Positions 1-11,363 of a stretch of 64,000 nt of DNA are shown here, in pieces. This stretch comes from Adiantum capillus-veneris (Eukaryota; Streptophyta; Polypodiopsida; Polypodiales; Pteridaceae): assembly GCA_014529385.2 (NCBI GenBank), contig CM043942.1:61665184-61729183 (forward strand), given 5' to 3'. How positions within the stretch are numbered: position 1 is the first letter of the stretch; every line of letters starts with the position of its first letter. The position numbers and the translations under genes are program-made. Below the pieces are notes generated by a model. It was not told where the DNA came from. It made no database searches and saw only the letters and a list, made by a program, of their open reading frames with translations.

Positions 1-2357
1 CACGTGCATTGATGAATGAGAAGAACATGCCTCATCATTTCTGGGCTGAAGCCGTAAATACAGTTGTGTACATTATGAACAGGACACCTACAACTGCGGT
101 GCATGATGTAACACCTGAGGAAAAGTTTACAGGTACAAAGCCTGATTTGGCACACTTGAAAGTGTTTGGCTACATAGCTTACGTGCATGTACCAGATGAG
201 TTGCGTAGGAAATTGGATCCTAAAGCAGAGAAATGTATTCTTGTGGGATATTCCCTTGAACAAAAGGGGTACAGGTGCTACAATCCTACTACACGAGAAT
301 TACGAGTGAGTAGAGATGTAGTCTTTGATGAGATGAGTAGCTGGTACAGTAATGCACATGGCACTATTGGGGCTGATGTAAAAGATGCTGTGGTTGTACA
401 AAATGTGAGGCCACAGTCACAGGTTTTGAGTGGACCACAAGAGTCCTCTTCTCGTGGCTCTGTTGAGAAACCATGGAATGGTAGACTACGTACGCAGGTT
501 ACTCCACCAACAGGTACAGGGAATGTATCACAAAAAGGAAAGGAAAAGGTTGATGAACCTCCCTTTATGGTTGATGCATCATCAGGTTTTTCACATGTAG
601 ACATGGATTCAGATGGTTCTGAACAAAGTCTTGATGAGGAATTTGGAATTCCGGCTGTCAGGACACCTGGTGTAAGGAAAGTACAAGAAGATGCTAGAGG
701 GCAAAGAAGTGACCCAGGACCGCGCAGATCTAATAGAGTCAGAAATCCAGTTCAGAAATTGACTTATGATGGGTATCTAGCGCATCACCAAGCCTACATG
801 GCTAAGGTGATACAGGATGTGGAGCCCACATGTTTTGAGGATGTAGTTGGAAATGTGCATTGGGATGATGCAATGAATGAAGAGATGGCTGCATTGGAAA
901 CAAACGACACATAGGAGTTGGTGCCATTGCCAAGTGGCAAGAAAGCTATTGGCTGTAAATGGGTGTATAAAACCAAGCATAAGGTTGATGGTAACATTGA
1001 GCGTCACAAGGCAAGGCTGGTCGCAAAGGGTTATGCACAGACGTATGGCATAGACTATGAGGAGACCTTTGCTCCAGTGGCAAAGATGACGACTGTGAGA
1101 GCTATCATAGCAGTGGCTGCATCTAGAGGATGGATTATGCATCAAATGGATGTAAAGAATGCCTTCTTGAATGGTGAGTTGCAAGAGGAAGTGTATATGG
1201 ATCAGCCACCTGGTTATGTCGATCCAGGTTACCCAGATTATGTATGCAGGCTTCTCAAAGCTTTGTATGGTTTGAAGCAGGGCTCTAGAGCATGGTATGA
1301 TAGGATTGCCAAGTATCTTGTCAGTAATAGTTTTAGGAGAGCTCATGCTGATCATTCACTCTATGTACGTGAGAGTGATGTGGGGATTGTGGTCATTACC
1401 ATATATGTAGATGACCTTATTATTGTTGGTGACAATGCTATGGAGATTGACCATGTGAAGGGTCTTCTCAAACAGGAGTTTGAAATGAAAGATTTGGGCG
1501 AGTTGCGCTACTTTCTTGGCATTGAGGTGATCAGGACTCCAAAGGGTGTATGGCTGTCACAGAGACATTATGCTTTGGACATGTTGTCAAAGTATGGTAT
1601 GGCTGATTGTAAGCCAATTTCTATTCCCTTAGATGTGAATGCAAAGCTGAGTGCAGAGAAAGGTGATGTTGTTGAGGATGTCAACATGTACAGGAAGATT
1701 GTGGGTAGTCTAATCTACTTGACTATCACGAGGCCAGACTTGAGCTACACAGTAGGCTTGGAGAGTCAATTCATGCAGCTTCCGAGGAAGCCACATTTGG
1801 ATGGAGTACGACGCACACTTCGGTATGTGCAAGGGACGCACATCTTGACTACGCATTGTTCTATGCAGCAGATGCACCATTAGTATTGTATGGGTATACA
1901 GATGCAGATTGGGCAGGTAGCATTGTTGATAGGAGATCTACGAGTGGCTTCATGTTCTCTTTTGGGAGTGCTGCTGTTACTTGGAGCAACAAAAAGCAGC
2001 CTACGGTTGCTTTATCGAGCACAGAGGCCGAGTACAGAGGTGCAGCAGTTGCGGCGTGTGAGGTAGCTTGGCTACGCACATTACTTGAGGACTTGGGAGT
2101 GCAGGTGGACCAGCAGATTTTCATCCATTGTGACAACCTCAGCAACATGCAGTTGGCTAGGAACCCAGTGTTCCATGCCAGGACCAAACACATAGAGGTC
2201 CATTACCACTACGTTCGAGAGCGAGTGTTGGCGGGCGACATCGACTTGGTCTACGTCAACACAGAGGAGTAGATAGCGGATATCTTTACCACGGCCCTCG
2301 GAGCTGAGAAGCTTCGACGTTTCCGGACTATGCTTGGACTCTGCGACATGCAGAGCT
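1..2357 (+). pseudogene. Ty1/copia pol remnant (integrase C-terminus, reverse transcriptase, RNase H)
   Basis: This is the 3' two thirds of a copia polyprotein, cut at its 5' side by the window edge. Residues before about position 350 read as the integrase C-terminal half (N-x-N-R-x-P near 75-90, then F-G-x-x-A and F-V/L-G-Y-S). The reverse transcriptase follows from about 918, with the catalytic YVDD at 1404-1415, and RNase H with the D-A-D-W and T-K-H-I-E-V motifs at about 1880-2200. The frame is broken three times: a TAG at 912-914 where the family has tryptophan, a single-base shift near 1840-1850 and a TAG at 2270-2272. It ends just before a purine tract and a 3' LTR. By family knowledge it is a dead retrotransposon gene; the family is not named. 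Confidence 0.93.
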
Positions 2358-2358
2358 C

Positions 2359-2367
2359 GAGGGGGAG
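2359..2367 (+). other. Polypurine tract of the 5'-most copia element
   Basis: The purine run GAGGGGGAG lies directly before TGTTGAG, the start of the LTR. It is the expected plus-strand primer of an LTR retrotransposon. Confidence 0.75.
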
Positions 2368-2689
2368 TGTTGAGATGTCGAGCTCTACACCTTGAGCTGG
2401 CATCCACTACGGGTCTTGGCCGCTTACGGCATTTACTCACTGGCGCGTTAGGTGACCGACACAGAGGATCTCTGCCAGTGATTCTACAGCTGGACTACAC
2501 TTATAGTGCCAGCCTAGTACGCTTCTAGCGAGTTCACACTTAGTGACCGCATGTACATATGTGCTACTTTTTAGCTTTAGCACTTAGTCATTTTGTACTC
2601 TCTTTTCTGTAAAGAAGAAGAAGAAGCTTTCCATCTCTGTGTGCTTTGTGCTTGTCTTGTGTAGCTCTCTTGCATCCTCATTCTTTACA
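2368..2689 (+). repeat. 3' LTR of the copia element at the window start
   Basis: The segment starts TGTTGAGATG directly after a polypurine tract and ends CTTTACA, giving TG...CA ends about 322 bp apart. It follows the RNase H end of the element at the expected distance. The 5' partner lies outside the window, so the 3' boundary rests on the terminal CA and on the change of sequence at GGAGATTGG. Confidence 0.7.
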
Positions 2690-2849
2690 GGAGATTGGAC
2701 AATGATTGATGACCATTACTCTCTCGGTCGTGGTTCCTTGGATACTAGTCCATCTGGTAGGCTTTAACTTAAACCTATCATTGACCTAGTCCCACATTTG
2801 CTTTCAGGAGACTCTAAATTCCATAGGGATGCCTAGAAAACACTTACCC

Positions 2850-3600
2850 CCTCTAAGATGTTCTTGCAATAAAGATCTAGTACTCACTGGTGGAAGGGGA
2901 GGAGGGAGTAAACTCCAGTCTTATCCTCGTCAATGTGGGATCCCGATGTTTTGTTGATGAAGACATTTTGAGACTCCCAAAAGGTTTTGAGCGAGTCCCC
3001 ATCATGTGTAAGGAGGGTATTTGTGTCATCTTTTGATGGTGATAAGTATTGCAGGTGTTATGGGTTGGGGAGAGTGATCCATTTTATCAACCCTTCCTCG
3101 ATTTTCTTTTGAACTAAGCAACTAAGCCCCTCAGATAGTACAACAAATACAAGGGGGGAAAACCTTGGTGAACTGATTATCTGAGTGTAAAAAGGATTCG
3201 AGAGAAGTCCAAACTACTCAAGCTCTTGCATCTTTTAAAAGATATTTGATTGTCCTACCCCATGGCGTTGAGGCTTTAGAGAATGAAGGACCACTCTAGC
3301 CAATTGTAGGCCTTATCAAAGTCAATTTTAACAAATATGAATGCCTACCTAGATATGTTTTTTCCCCTTTCCACATTAATATGACAATCTCCATGAGATT
3401 CCTCCCCTTAATGAATCCCTTCTATTCAAATGAGATCCATTTCATTAGGTGGGTGCAAAGGCGGTTGGAAATTGTTTTGGCAAAGCTTTTGTAGACAGTG
3501 TTGAGAATTGTAAGTGGTCTCCAATTGCTTAGGTTATATTTCACCCCTCTCTTGTGGGGAATTGGAATGGAACGAGCTTTTTGAGCGAGAGTTGAAGTGA
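2850..3600 (-). pseudogene. LINE-type (non-LTR) reverse transcriptase remnant
   Basis: Read on the minus strand, several frames give consecutive reverse transcriptase blocks of the plant LINE type. These are NWRPLTILNTVYK with F-A-K-x-I-S-N-R-L (about 3540-3450), G-F-I-K-G-R (about 3410) and a DFDKAY-like block with W-L-E-W-S-F-I (about 3325-3280). Further downstream come V-V-L-S-E-G-L-S (about 3140) and a G-D-S-L-K/T-F-like stretch. Frames change repeatedly and stops interrupt them, so it is a dead fragment. No poly-A tail or target duplication was identified. Confidence 0.7.
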
Positions 3601-3708
3601 GCTTTTTTCAAATATTGCCTAGATGTTGTATTTATTGAAAATGCTCGCTCACAAGGAGATTGGAACTATTGGAGCAAGCTTTTGGAAGAGAGATTTGTTT
3701 TATGTTTA

Positions 3709-3712
<4 letters not shown>

Positions 3713-3769
<57 letters not shown>

Positions 3770-3809
3770 CTATCTATCTATCTCTATCTCTATCTCTATA
3801 TCTCACACT

Positions 3810-3880
<71 letters not shown>

Positions 3881-3910
3881 ATCTATCTCTATCTCTATAT
3901 CTCACACTCC

Positions 3911-3985
<75 letters not shown>

Positions 3986-4013
3986 TCTCTATATCTCACA
4001 CTAAGGATAGAGA

Positions 4014-4103
<90 letters not shown>
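3713..4103. repeat. Compound microsatellite (CT)n/(CTAT)n/(GA)n/(CA)n/(TA)n
   Basis: Three long CT blocks, separated by short CTAT-rich and CTCACACTCCC spacers, are followed by a spacer, a GA block, a CA block and a short TA block. The last CT block and the GA block face each other around CCATATCTCTATAT and its near-complement, so one strand can fold back on itself. Reading frames across it encode only Leu-Ser, Arg-Glu or Thr-His runs and are not genes. Confidence 0.97.
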
Positions 4104-4109
4104 ATCGGG

Positions 4110-4471
4110 GTTGCATAGATTTCATCAGCGTTCGGGACACTCATGTATGACCTTTTGAGATTAAGACTCAAAATAGTAGCTGCAGTGGGAGCATTTGGAG
4201 TTGGAATTGTTAGTCGTTCAATGACTGACACTAGCTTGATGCATTCTGGAGCATTGCAGGTTATTAGTGGGTATTTGCAGGACTTGGGTACAGGCTCTAG
4301 AAATGTTGTGAACAATTCCTTTGTGCTAGAGCCAGATAGATTTGCATGCACATCTACGCAGTGAGCCAATGGGTGTAGGTTAAGAGAGACTCTCACCTAT
4401 ATCTCTTTGTACATACTTGTAGTTTGGCTAGTAAGATCCAGTTATTGGCACATTCGCCTTCTTTGGGAGAT
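4110..4471 (+). repeat. 3' internal tail of a copia element (shared with the right window end)
   Basis: This stretch has no convincing protein. Part of it (about 4190-4290, with GACACTAGC and GATGCAT) is clearly related to a minus-strand segment at about 63240-63150. In both places the segment precedes a purine run (GGGAGAT) and an LTR that begins TGxTGGGGTAAAGG. I infer that it is the untranslated tail of one copia family. Confidence 0.5.
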
Positions 4472-4638
4472 TGTTGGGGTAAAGGCTCATGCGCCTACCG
4501 ATCTCTCATCATGTCCTATCGTCCACACGTGTACTCATACCTTATTCTTTATATACATATGAATAAGAAGATCACTCACTCTACTCCCACTTTCTCAGGC
4601 GCTCTTCTCACTCTCACATTGTCGGCACCGATCCTACA
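4472..4638 (+). repeat. Short copia-type LTR followed by a primer binding site
   Basis: It begins TGTTGGGGTA right after the purine-rich GGGAGAT and ends CCTACA. Two bases later comes TGGTATCAG (4641-4649), matching the start of the initiator-Met primer site TGGTATCAGAGC. A TATA-like TTTATATACA lies inside. Having a polypurine-like run on the left and a primer site on the right suggests an LTR shared by two element bodies or an internally collapsed element. Confidence 0.6.
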
Positions 4639-4649
4639 AGTGGTATCAG

Positions 4650-5082
4650 TGATGCGCCTTCGCTCGAGGTCGAATGGGGTAAAGGCCCTGCTCCTTTGCC
4701 TAAGGTCAGACGTCCGATCTATGACCACCCATTGTGTGTACATAACATGTGTACATACACATTCCTTATTCTTCATATACACAAAGAATAAGAAGATCCT
4801 CACCACTTCTTAGAGGCTTGCTCCACCCACATAGTGTGTCTTCTACACTTCTCCTCCCTTACACTCCGCATACAGCGTGCATCACTTCCGCACCTAGCAC
4901 TCTCACAAATACAAATTATACATCATGATTCAAGTGGCAGTTATGCTATCTAGCTAGGTACTAGTAGAGGCCCCATGGATAGCGAGAGAAAGAGTGGCAT
5001 GTGGAGTGGTGGGTCGTGGTATGGCCAACCATGCACTATAGATGAACATGTACCAAGGGGTGGATTGGATGACATCATAGGG
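4650..5082 (+). repeat. Decayed LTR-related sequence, no gene seen
   Basis: Segment 4676-4860 resembles the upstream LTR (GGGGTAAAGG, then an ATTCTT...AGAATAAG arrangement). It also resembles the minus-strand LTR at about 62980-62800 (GACCACCCATT, CCACCCACAT). The rest shows nothing I can name. Confidence 0.4.
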
Positions 5083-8000
5083 TCATGGGGGTACGGTGAC
5101 TAAGATGTGGGTGGTTGTGTCTCCATGGATTGTGAAACATTGCCAAAATGTAGGGGTTGATCCTAGCCCACTAGTAGAAACTCGTTGTTGTAATAACAAA
5201 TGTGTCGTAAACACATTGCACTCTCGCTCGATGTAGATGCAATGTTGTTGTAGAATTTCATTCTCCGTCTCCAAGCCACCCCATTGAGCAAGGCAGTTGA
5301 GGACTTCGTGAATGTACCTAAAAGCCACGTAAAGAAGCATACATTAACTACATTGACAACTATACTTTGTAACTTGAATCAATTCACAATTTATCAAGCC
5401 AAGAATTTTCTCTTCTCCACATCGAGCCAAACTTGGGTGATCCACAATGGATGAGAATCCATGAAGCCTCTCAAAATGGTTCCCAAATCATATCACTATC
5501 AACATCAAAACCATCACCGTCACCTGCAACAGCTTCGGCGTGATGATCCTCGAATGGAACCATTGGGAGCTCATCAAATTCACATATAGAACAAAGTCTC
5601 AACATGTAATGTGGTTTAGTATCACAACCAAAACAAGAATATAACTATCAGCAAACATATAGAAAAATGGCTAATACCAAAGTCTCAACTTGTAATATGG
5701 TTTAGGATTACAACAAAAACAAAAATATAACTATGATAAAAAAATATAGAGAAATGGTTTAGGGCTTACTGAATCTATGGAATCATTGATAATAGGATAT
5801 GTGTGCCAAGTATATCCAAAGAAAAATGGTGTGAAGATGGCAAAAGTTTCACTCACAAGCTTCTTGGGTGACGACTTACAGATGGCTTGCTTGATGGGCC
5901 ACTACAAATGCATCTTCCAACAATAAAAACTTTGTAGCTAGGTTAAATATACTCTTTGAGCTCTACAGAGAATACATTCCAATGGGGAATGTTGTCAATA
6001 TCAACATCAATGTGTGATGTGTTGATAAGTCCGCCCACACAAGTTGCACCCCTCCGAGCCACCGGTCACGGTACATTAGGCTGGTGTGAGAGAGGTCACT
6101 TGCAAGCTTCCGCAATCCAAAAAAAAACGCAATGAATTTTTAATGTATTAGGTTTTAAAAATAGATACTAGTGCGTCATAAACTCACTCAAGGATGCTTT
6201 TTGGATCAAAAAGCGTCCTCTATAGATAGTTTATATCGATGAGCACTGCAAGATATAGGAGAATCACTCCGGCAACCCCAAGTTCCACCATAATTATGTT
6301 CGAGTGTGCTAGAGTTACATGAAAAACATATACAATTGTTGGAAATCACTTTGATGTACACATCATACATTTTCTTCTATTTGTATTTCTTACCACATGA
6401 ATAGGAACCAAGAGTATCGAAAGGCCTTCTAAAATAATTTGAATAAGGGTGGCTGCAGTTGCCCTGTCCAGTTTGCACTAGAGGTGGTGCATGTTCAACC
6501 CCTAGACCTCGAATCCTATTATGTACTCAACCTATGTGGTTTCAGACGTCAGAGTCACCCTGTTCGAGATCTGAACCACCACCTTGTTGTTCACTCCTTT
6601 TAATCTATCACTTTTTTGGCTCTTCAATGAGCACTTGAGTTCTCTTGTTTCCACTAGATGGTCCTCTTATTACCGTTTTTGGGTTTGGACATCCCTTGGC
6701 CATGATAGTAGAAAGGGCATCTGAAAGATGATTAATGTGATGTTTGAGCTCTTGCCTTTTTCCCTCGCCTTTTGTGTAGTGCTATAAGTCATATAAAAAA
6801 TGAGGGCACTAAACACCAATATGTATCATGGTTTTTGCATAAAAAAGATAGAAATTGCTATTGTATGCTTCCATTTTGTTCTCAAGGAACTTGCCAATGA
6901 CATAGCCCAAAAACCATGGACAGTCTCTCCAAGCATGTTTACCATGGAGCTTGTTTATCCACTTGTTTGGATAGATCACATTCTCCTCTTTATCTGACTC
7001 TACCCATGTATCATTGAGGCACTGCAATCTTTTTTTGTGGGCGTCCATCCACTATCTACAATATACAATATTGACTACATTGACCAAAACACACAACATT
7101 GATCATGCATACACATAGATCGTAATAGTTAAATGCCTATATAGTAAGTGTCTCACTGTGCATGCATAGTACGATTACTCCTCTCTTTTCTGTGTGACCC
7201 ATGTGGTTGACTTCCATTGCAAAAAAAAAAAATCCAATGTGATCTTTGCAGAAAGCTTGCATGTCCTCTTCAAGAGTTAGGCCGTAATCACGTGCACCAC
7301 ATTGATGAAGCATCTTCATAATTGAATTCTCAGACTCCATCTTCTCCATCAAGATCAATGACCCCTATACAAGAAGCATTAGTAATACCGCACTCAAAAT
7401 ATGCACCGCCATTCTCAAATGTTACTATACTTGTCTTTCCAACTGCTACCAGTAAACATGCATTTTTTGCCACAGCGAGAGTGGCTTCTCCTGTGTTAGA
7501 ATATATATCTCAATCATTGAAATCTCGTCCTTCACCAATACTTTCACTAAACAATATTTCCTAACATGTAAAGATTATATAACATCATATTAATTTGCAA
7601 AAAAAATCACACTCAAAAGTAAAGAATAATCACTCCACAGGGCTAATATGTGCATCTGCAACTTTAGATACTTTGAAGAGGGTCATTTTGCATCCCTTGT
7701 CTCCCCAACTCATGAACAAAATGCACCTTCAAAAGAAATCTACTCCTTTCTCTAGATTAGCAATGACAAAAATTCTCAACTCCTTTCGAACAAAAAGTTA
7801 TGTATAGCACTTAAAACCATGGCATAGATTTCTTTGTATTGTTCTTCTCTTCAAATGAACTCCCTTGTATTTTTTGCAGGTAAGTTGTGTTTTTCGACAA
7901 TACATTGCATTTAAATTTTTCTAAAGTACGCAATATAAAGGTAGATTAAACTTTTAACACAATATATTTAAATCATCCAATGCATGTATACTCTAAATTA

Positions 8001-8790
8001 CACTCACATTCCACAAGAGTTGAGCTAACAAAGACATTGGAAGTTTGGGCCCACAATTGCCAAGTTTTGCATCATAGAAATGTCATGGACAATAATGTGA
8101 GGCACATGAACTCGTGTAACAATTTAACTACCATTTAAAATTAGAGTGCAACAAAATAAATGTAAAGAACCTTACTTGTTGATCATATCAAGAATCAATA
8201 AAAACTCTATCATTTATGTGAGGATTAAACTTCACAAGCATGCACTCAACCTTTAGGGTTGTGAATTTATCTAGTCGCTCATGCATGCGTAATCTTTCCA
8301 TGCATGAAGTCGATGGTTTATATCCCCCACACTGTGAATTTTTTTACTTCTATATGGTTGAGCTCTGAAATGGTCCTATTTTGATCATCGAAGGTGGTGA
8401 ACACGACCAACTCTCTCCCACGAATAATGCGTCTTCGAAAGAAATGAGATCTTGCTTAAGAAAGGGTTCATGCACGATAAAATATGCCATCATAGATTGG
8501 TAGCTTCTTTTAGTTGTAGAAGTAGTGAGCTCTACAACACAATCATTTTTTTTCTTATGGTCAGATCAAAAGATGACAAAAAGAAATCCTCAGTAAATGG
8601 TGATTGTATTGCACAATATGTGCATCAATCCATCCAGGCAAAATGTGACTATCAACAACCGAATCAAAGAGGTCACTAAAAGGTTCACTACTGAAATTTT
8701 GTGGGTCTATAATTGTTGAGATCATTGCACTCGTCGATGGAGGTACGTGTGTAACCATCATTATAGATGCAACAACTATATATGTCATTG
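5083..8790 (-). pseudogene. Decayed minus-strand coding-like segments of unknown function
   Basis: I do not recognise a family here. Several separate minus-strand stretches have protein-like composition and break where exon ends might be. They lie near 5340-5083, 5620-5400 (acidic, with a run of Asp and Gly), 7048-6800 (Trp- and Cys-containing), 7560-7140, 8330-8180 (ending before a GTAAGG) and 8450-8345. Frame changes and stops interrupt them. They could be the exons of one decayed gene or of a DNA transposon. The intervening AT-rich sequence shows nothing else. Confidence is low because no known motif supports any of the pieces. Confidence 0.25.
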
Positions 8791-8892
8791 CTTACGACAA
8801 ACTACTCTTTTGAATCATGTTAATTTGAATTAGACGATTGGTTCCTTTAATTTGATTTTGTGTGAGAATTGGCATTTTTTTGACAATGACAG

Positions 8893-9034
<142 letters not shown>

Positions 9035-9039
9035 GGGGG

Positions 9040-9726
9040 GTAGCGTGAGAGAGTGAGAGAAGGTGATGGTGAGAGAGAGCATGAGAGGAAGTGAGAGAGA
9101 GTGATGTGTGTGGGTGTGTATTATATATACATATATGTATATATGTATGTGTGTGTGTGTGTGTATACATATGAGTGTGACAAGCAAGATAGTGTCAACG
9201 TCTATTCTTCAATTTGATGGTATAGTTCAGAAAACCGGTGAGCAATAACTATAGGCTATGGCAAAGAAAATGGGTTCCTTGGTGGCAAACAATGAGTAAT
9301 CGATCCATTCCATTTATTATAGCAATCATTTTTCAAATTTAAATTTATCCTACGTAGATATAATATGCTTGTAATTCTCCTTTCATTGAATTTTCGACGG
9401 TCTGTTTGTCAATGCATAATGTTTCGACCAAAGAATCATTTGATATCAATTCACTTCTTAATTTGAAACAGAATTGCACCTATCACTCCTTCCAAGGTAT
9501 CCTGTGACATGGATTCGCAGTGCCTCTTTTAGAAATGTTTCAATGACATGGTCAAATAGAAGTATGAACCGGCATATTCTTTTAGATCATAGCAGATGAA
9601 GCACATGAGAATTGGAATACAGTACGCCCTGTGTTCAATGGCGGTAAGGACAATGTGATGGAGATGTTAGGAACAAAAGCGTAGCTAAATAGAGATTAGA
9701 GCGGTTTACTTAATAGAGAGATAATT

Positions 9727-9767
<41 letters not shown>

Positions 9768-10900
9768 AAGATATACGTGGTTCACCCAATGTGAGCACGT
9801 CCACGGGAAATTAACCACTCAATGGCTTTGCACTTCAAACTAGAAGTAGATTACAAAGGGATTAGCTACCCTTAATGGATCTCCCGTCTTGTTTCACTCT
9901 CAAAATCACTTCACACTTCATCAACTCACACACAAAAGATAGCACTATTACAAAACCAAGACCTTCGAAGAATTGTTTGTGGGCACAACTTATAAAGTGA
10001 TAACTTATGTGCTACAAGTGATGTAAAATGTAATGGCTTTTATGAATATTAAATGTTTCATCTTTTTGATGTTTTGATCAAATTGCCCAATATTTAAGCA
10101 ATAGAGCATTTTGAAAAAAAATGAAATGCATATGTATGTCTCACATGATCTATGTTTTTGTTGTTCAAGATCTTAAGAGGTGATGTATTTGTTACTTATG
10201 CTATGGACCTTTTTCTCACTATCCATATTCTCTTATCTTTGTCTCTCTCTTGCTCTCTTTGTGGTATGCTCTGTGTGTGTGTGTGTGTGTGAGACTCTCT
10301 CTCTCACACACAATGGAGAGGGTAAGTCATAAAAATAGATCATACAAATCTATGTGGTATGCATTCTCTCTCTTCCTATCTCACGTTCTCTCTTTAGAAT
10401 CCTTTTGAAATCTGCACGTTGAATTTCAAAAAGCGTTAGCTAGAAAATGCTCGATTAAAAAAATCCCTTTTTTGTACAAAGCTCTTTCTCTACACAAGAT
10501 AAACAACAATTATATGGGACATGAGAATCAAGACTAGTTCATGAGTCCATATTTTATTAAACTCCATTAGTGTTTTAATTGAATGGTTAAACTTTGCTTT
10601 AAGCTATGAGTAAGTTATGATGAATGCCACTCATTTACCCATCATGGATGCCAACAACAAGGTTGTCCCACCATTCTACTATCAATGTTGAAACTCTGGT
10701 GCACAAGTAACAATATACATTTACAAACGTGAATGCATGTCTACGTACATCTATATCCTATATCCATCTAACATATATGTTTTTACAATGTTTGTGTTTA
10801 CACATGCACTTACTTTGCATAAAACGCCTCTCTCTTTCTCTTTCTCTCTCTCTCTCACACACACACCTCTTTGCATAAAATGTGCTCTGCATTCACAAAC
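9040..10900. other. No gene recognised; simple repeats only
   Basis: Apart from a GA tract (9732-9766), a GT tract with a fold-back (about 10271-10312) and short CT/CA tracts near 10830-10866, I see no coding region or transposon hallmark. The fold-back has arms TGTGTGTGAGA and TCTCACACACA, perfect over 11 bp. The part nearest 10900 may be downstream flank of the transporter gene. Confidence 0.5.
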
Positions 10901-11363
10901 ACTGCCTCTAAACCAGATATAAAATCAACTTACACTTCAATACAGGATATAGCTGCAATAGATGGACAACTTCCAATATTGATTACCTCTCCACTGAGCT
11001 GTTTTGGTGGAAAATGCAGCCAATGAGGTCCATTGGATACAGCCAAAGAAGTAACAGAGCCACATGCATACCATTTAAACCACACTTTCGACAAAACTAT
11101 TTTTCGTATATTCTCACAGTTTGCCTTTCGGAGAGTTACAAATATGCTCCAAGGGAAGAAGGTAACAAGAATATGCTTCTTACATAATACAAAATAATGC
11201 CTCAAAATCTTCCCCAGCTTCTTCAGAACTCTGTCATCTAAAACTTTTCGCCAGATCTTTTACTGGCAATAGCACACAAGGAATCCAATATATTTGAGGA
11301 TCCCGAGTATGGCAAGAGCACATGGCCCAAAGAATGCTTTTAAATGAGTCTATAAAATACACT
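10900..11363 (-). other. Putative 3' untranslated region and flank of the transporter gene
   Basis: The sequence directly downstream of the TGA stop is non-repetitive and without transposon signatures. It continues for about 450 bases before low-complexity sequence starts. A minus-strand open frame at 11205-10930 has no recognisable motif and is best read as untranslated sequence. Confidence 0.4.

Noticed and set aside
3623-4150. Long open frames of Leu-Ser, Arg-Glu and Thr-His across the microsatellite
   Set aside because: They translate the simple repeats in every register and have no flanking coding sequence.
4143-4364. Small plus-strand frame with ordinary composition
   Set aside because: The related segment at 63165-63240 has different frame structure, so similarity is at the DNA level only. 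It is best read as the copia untranslated tail.
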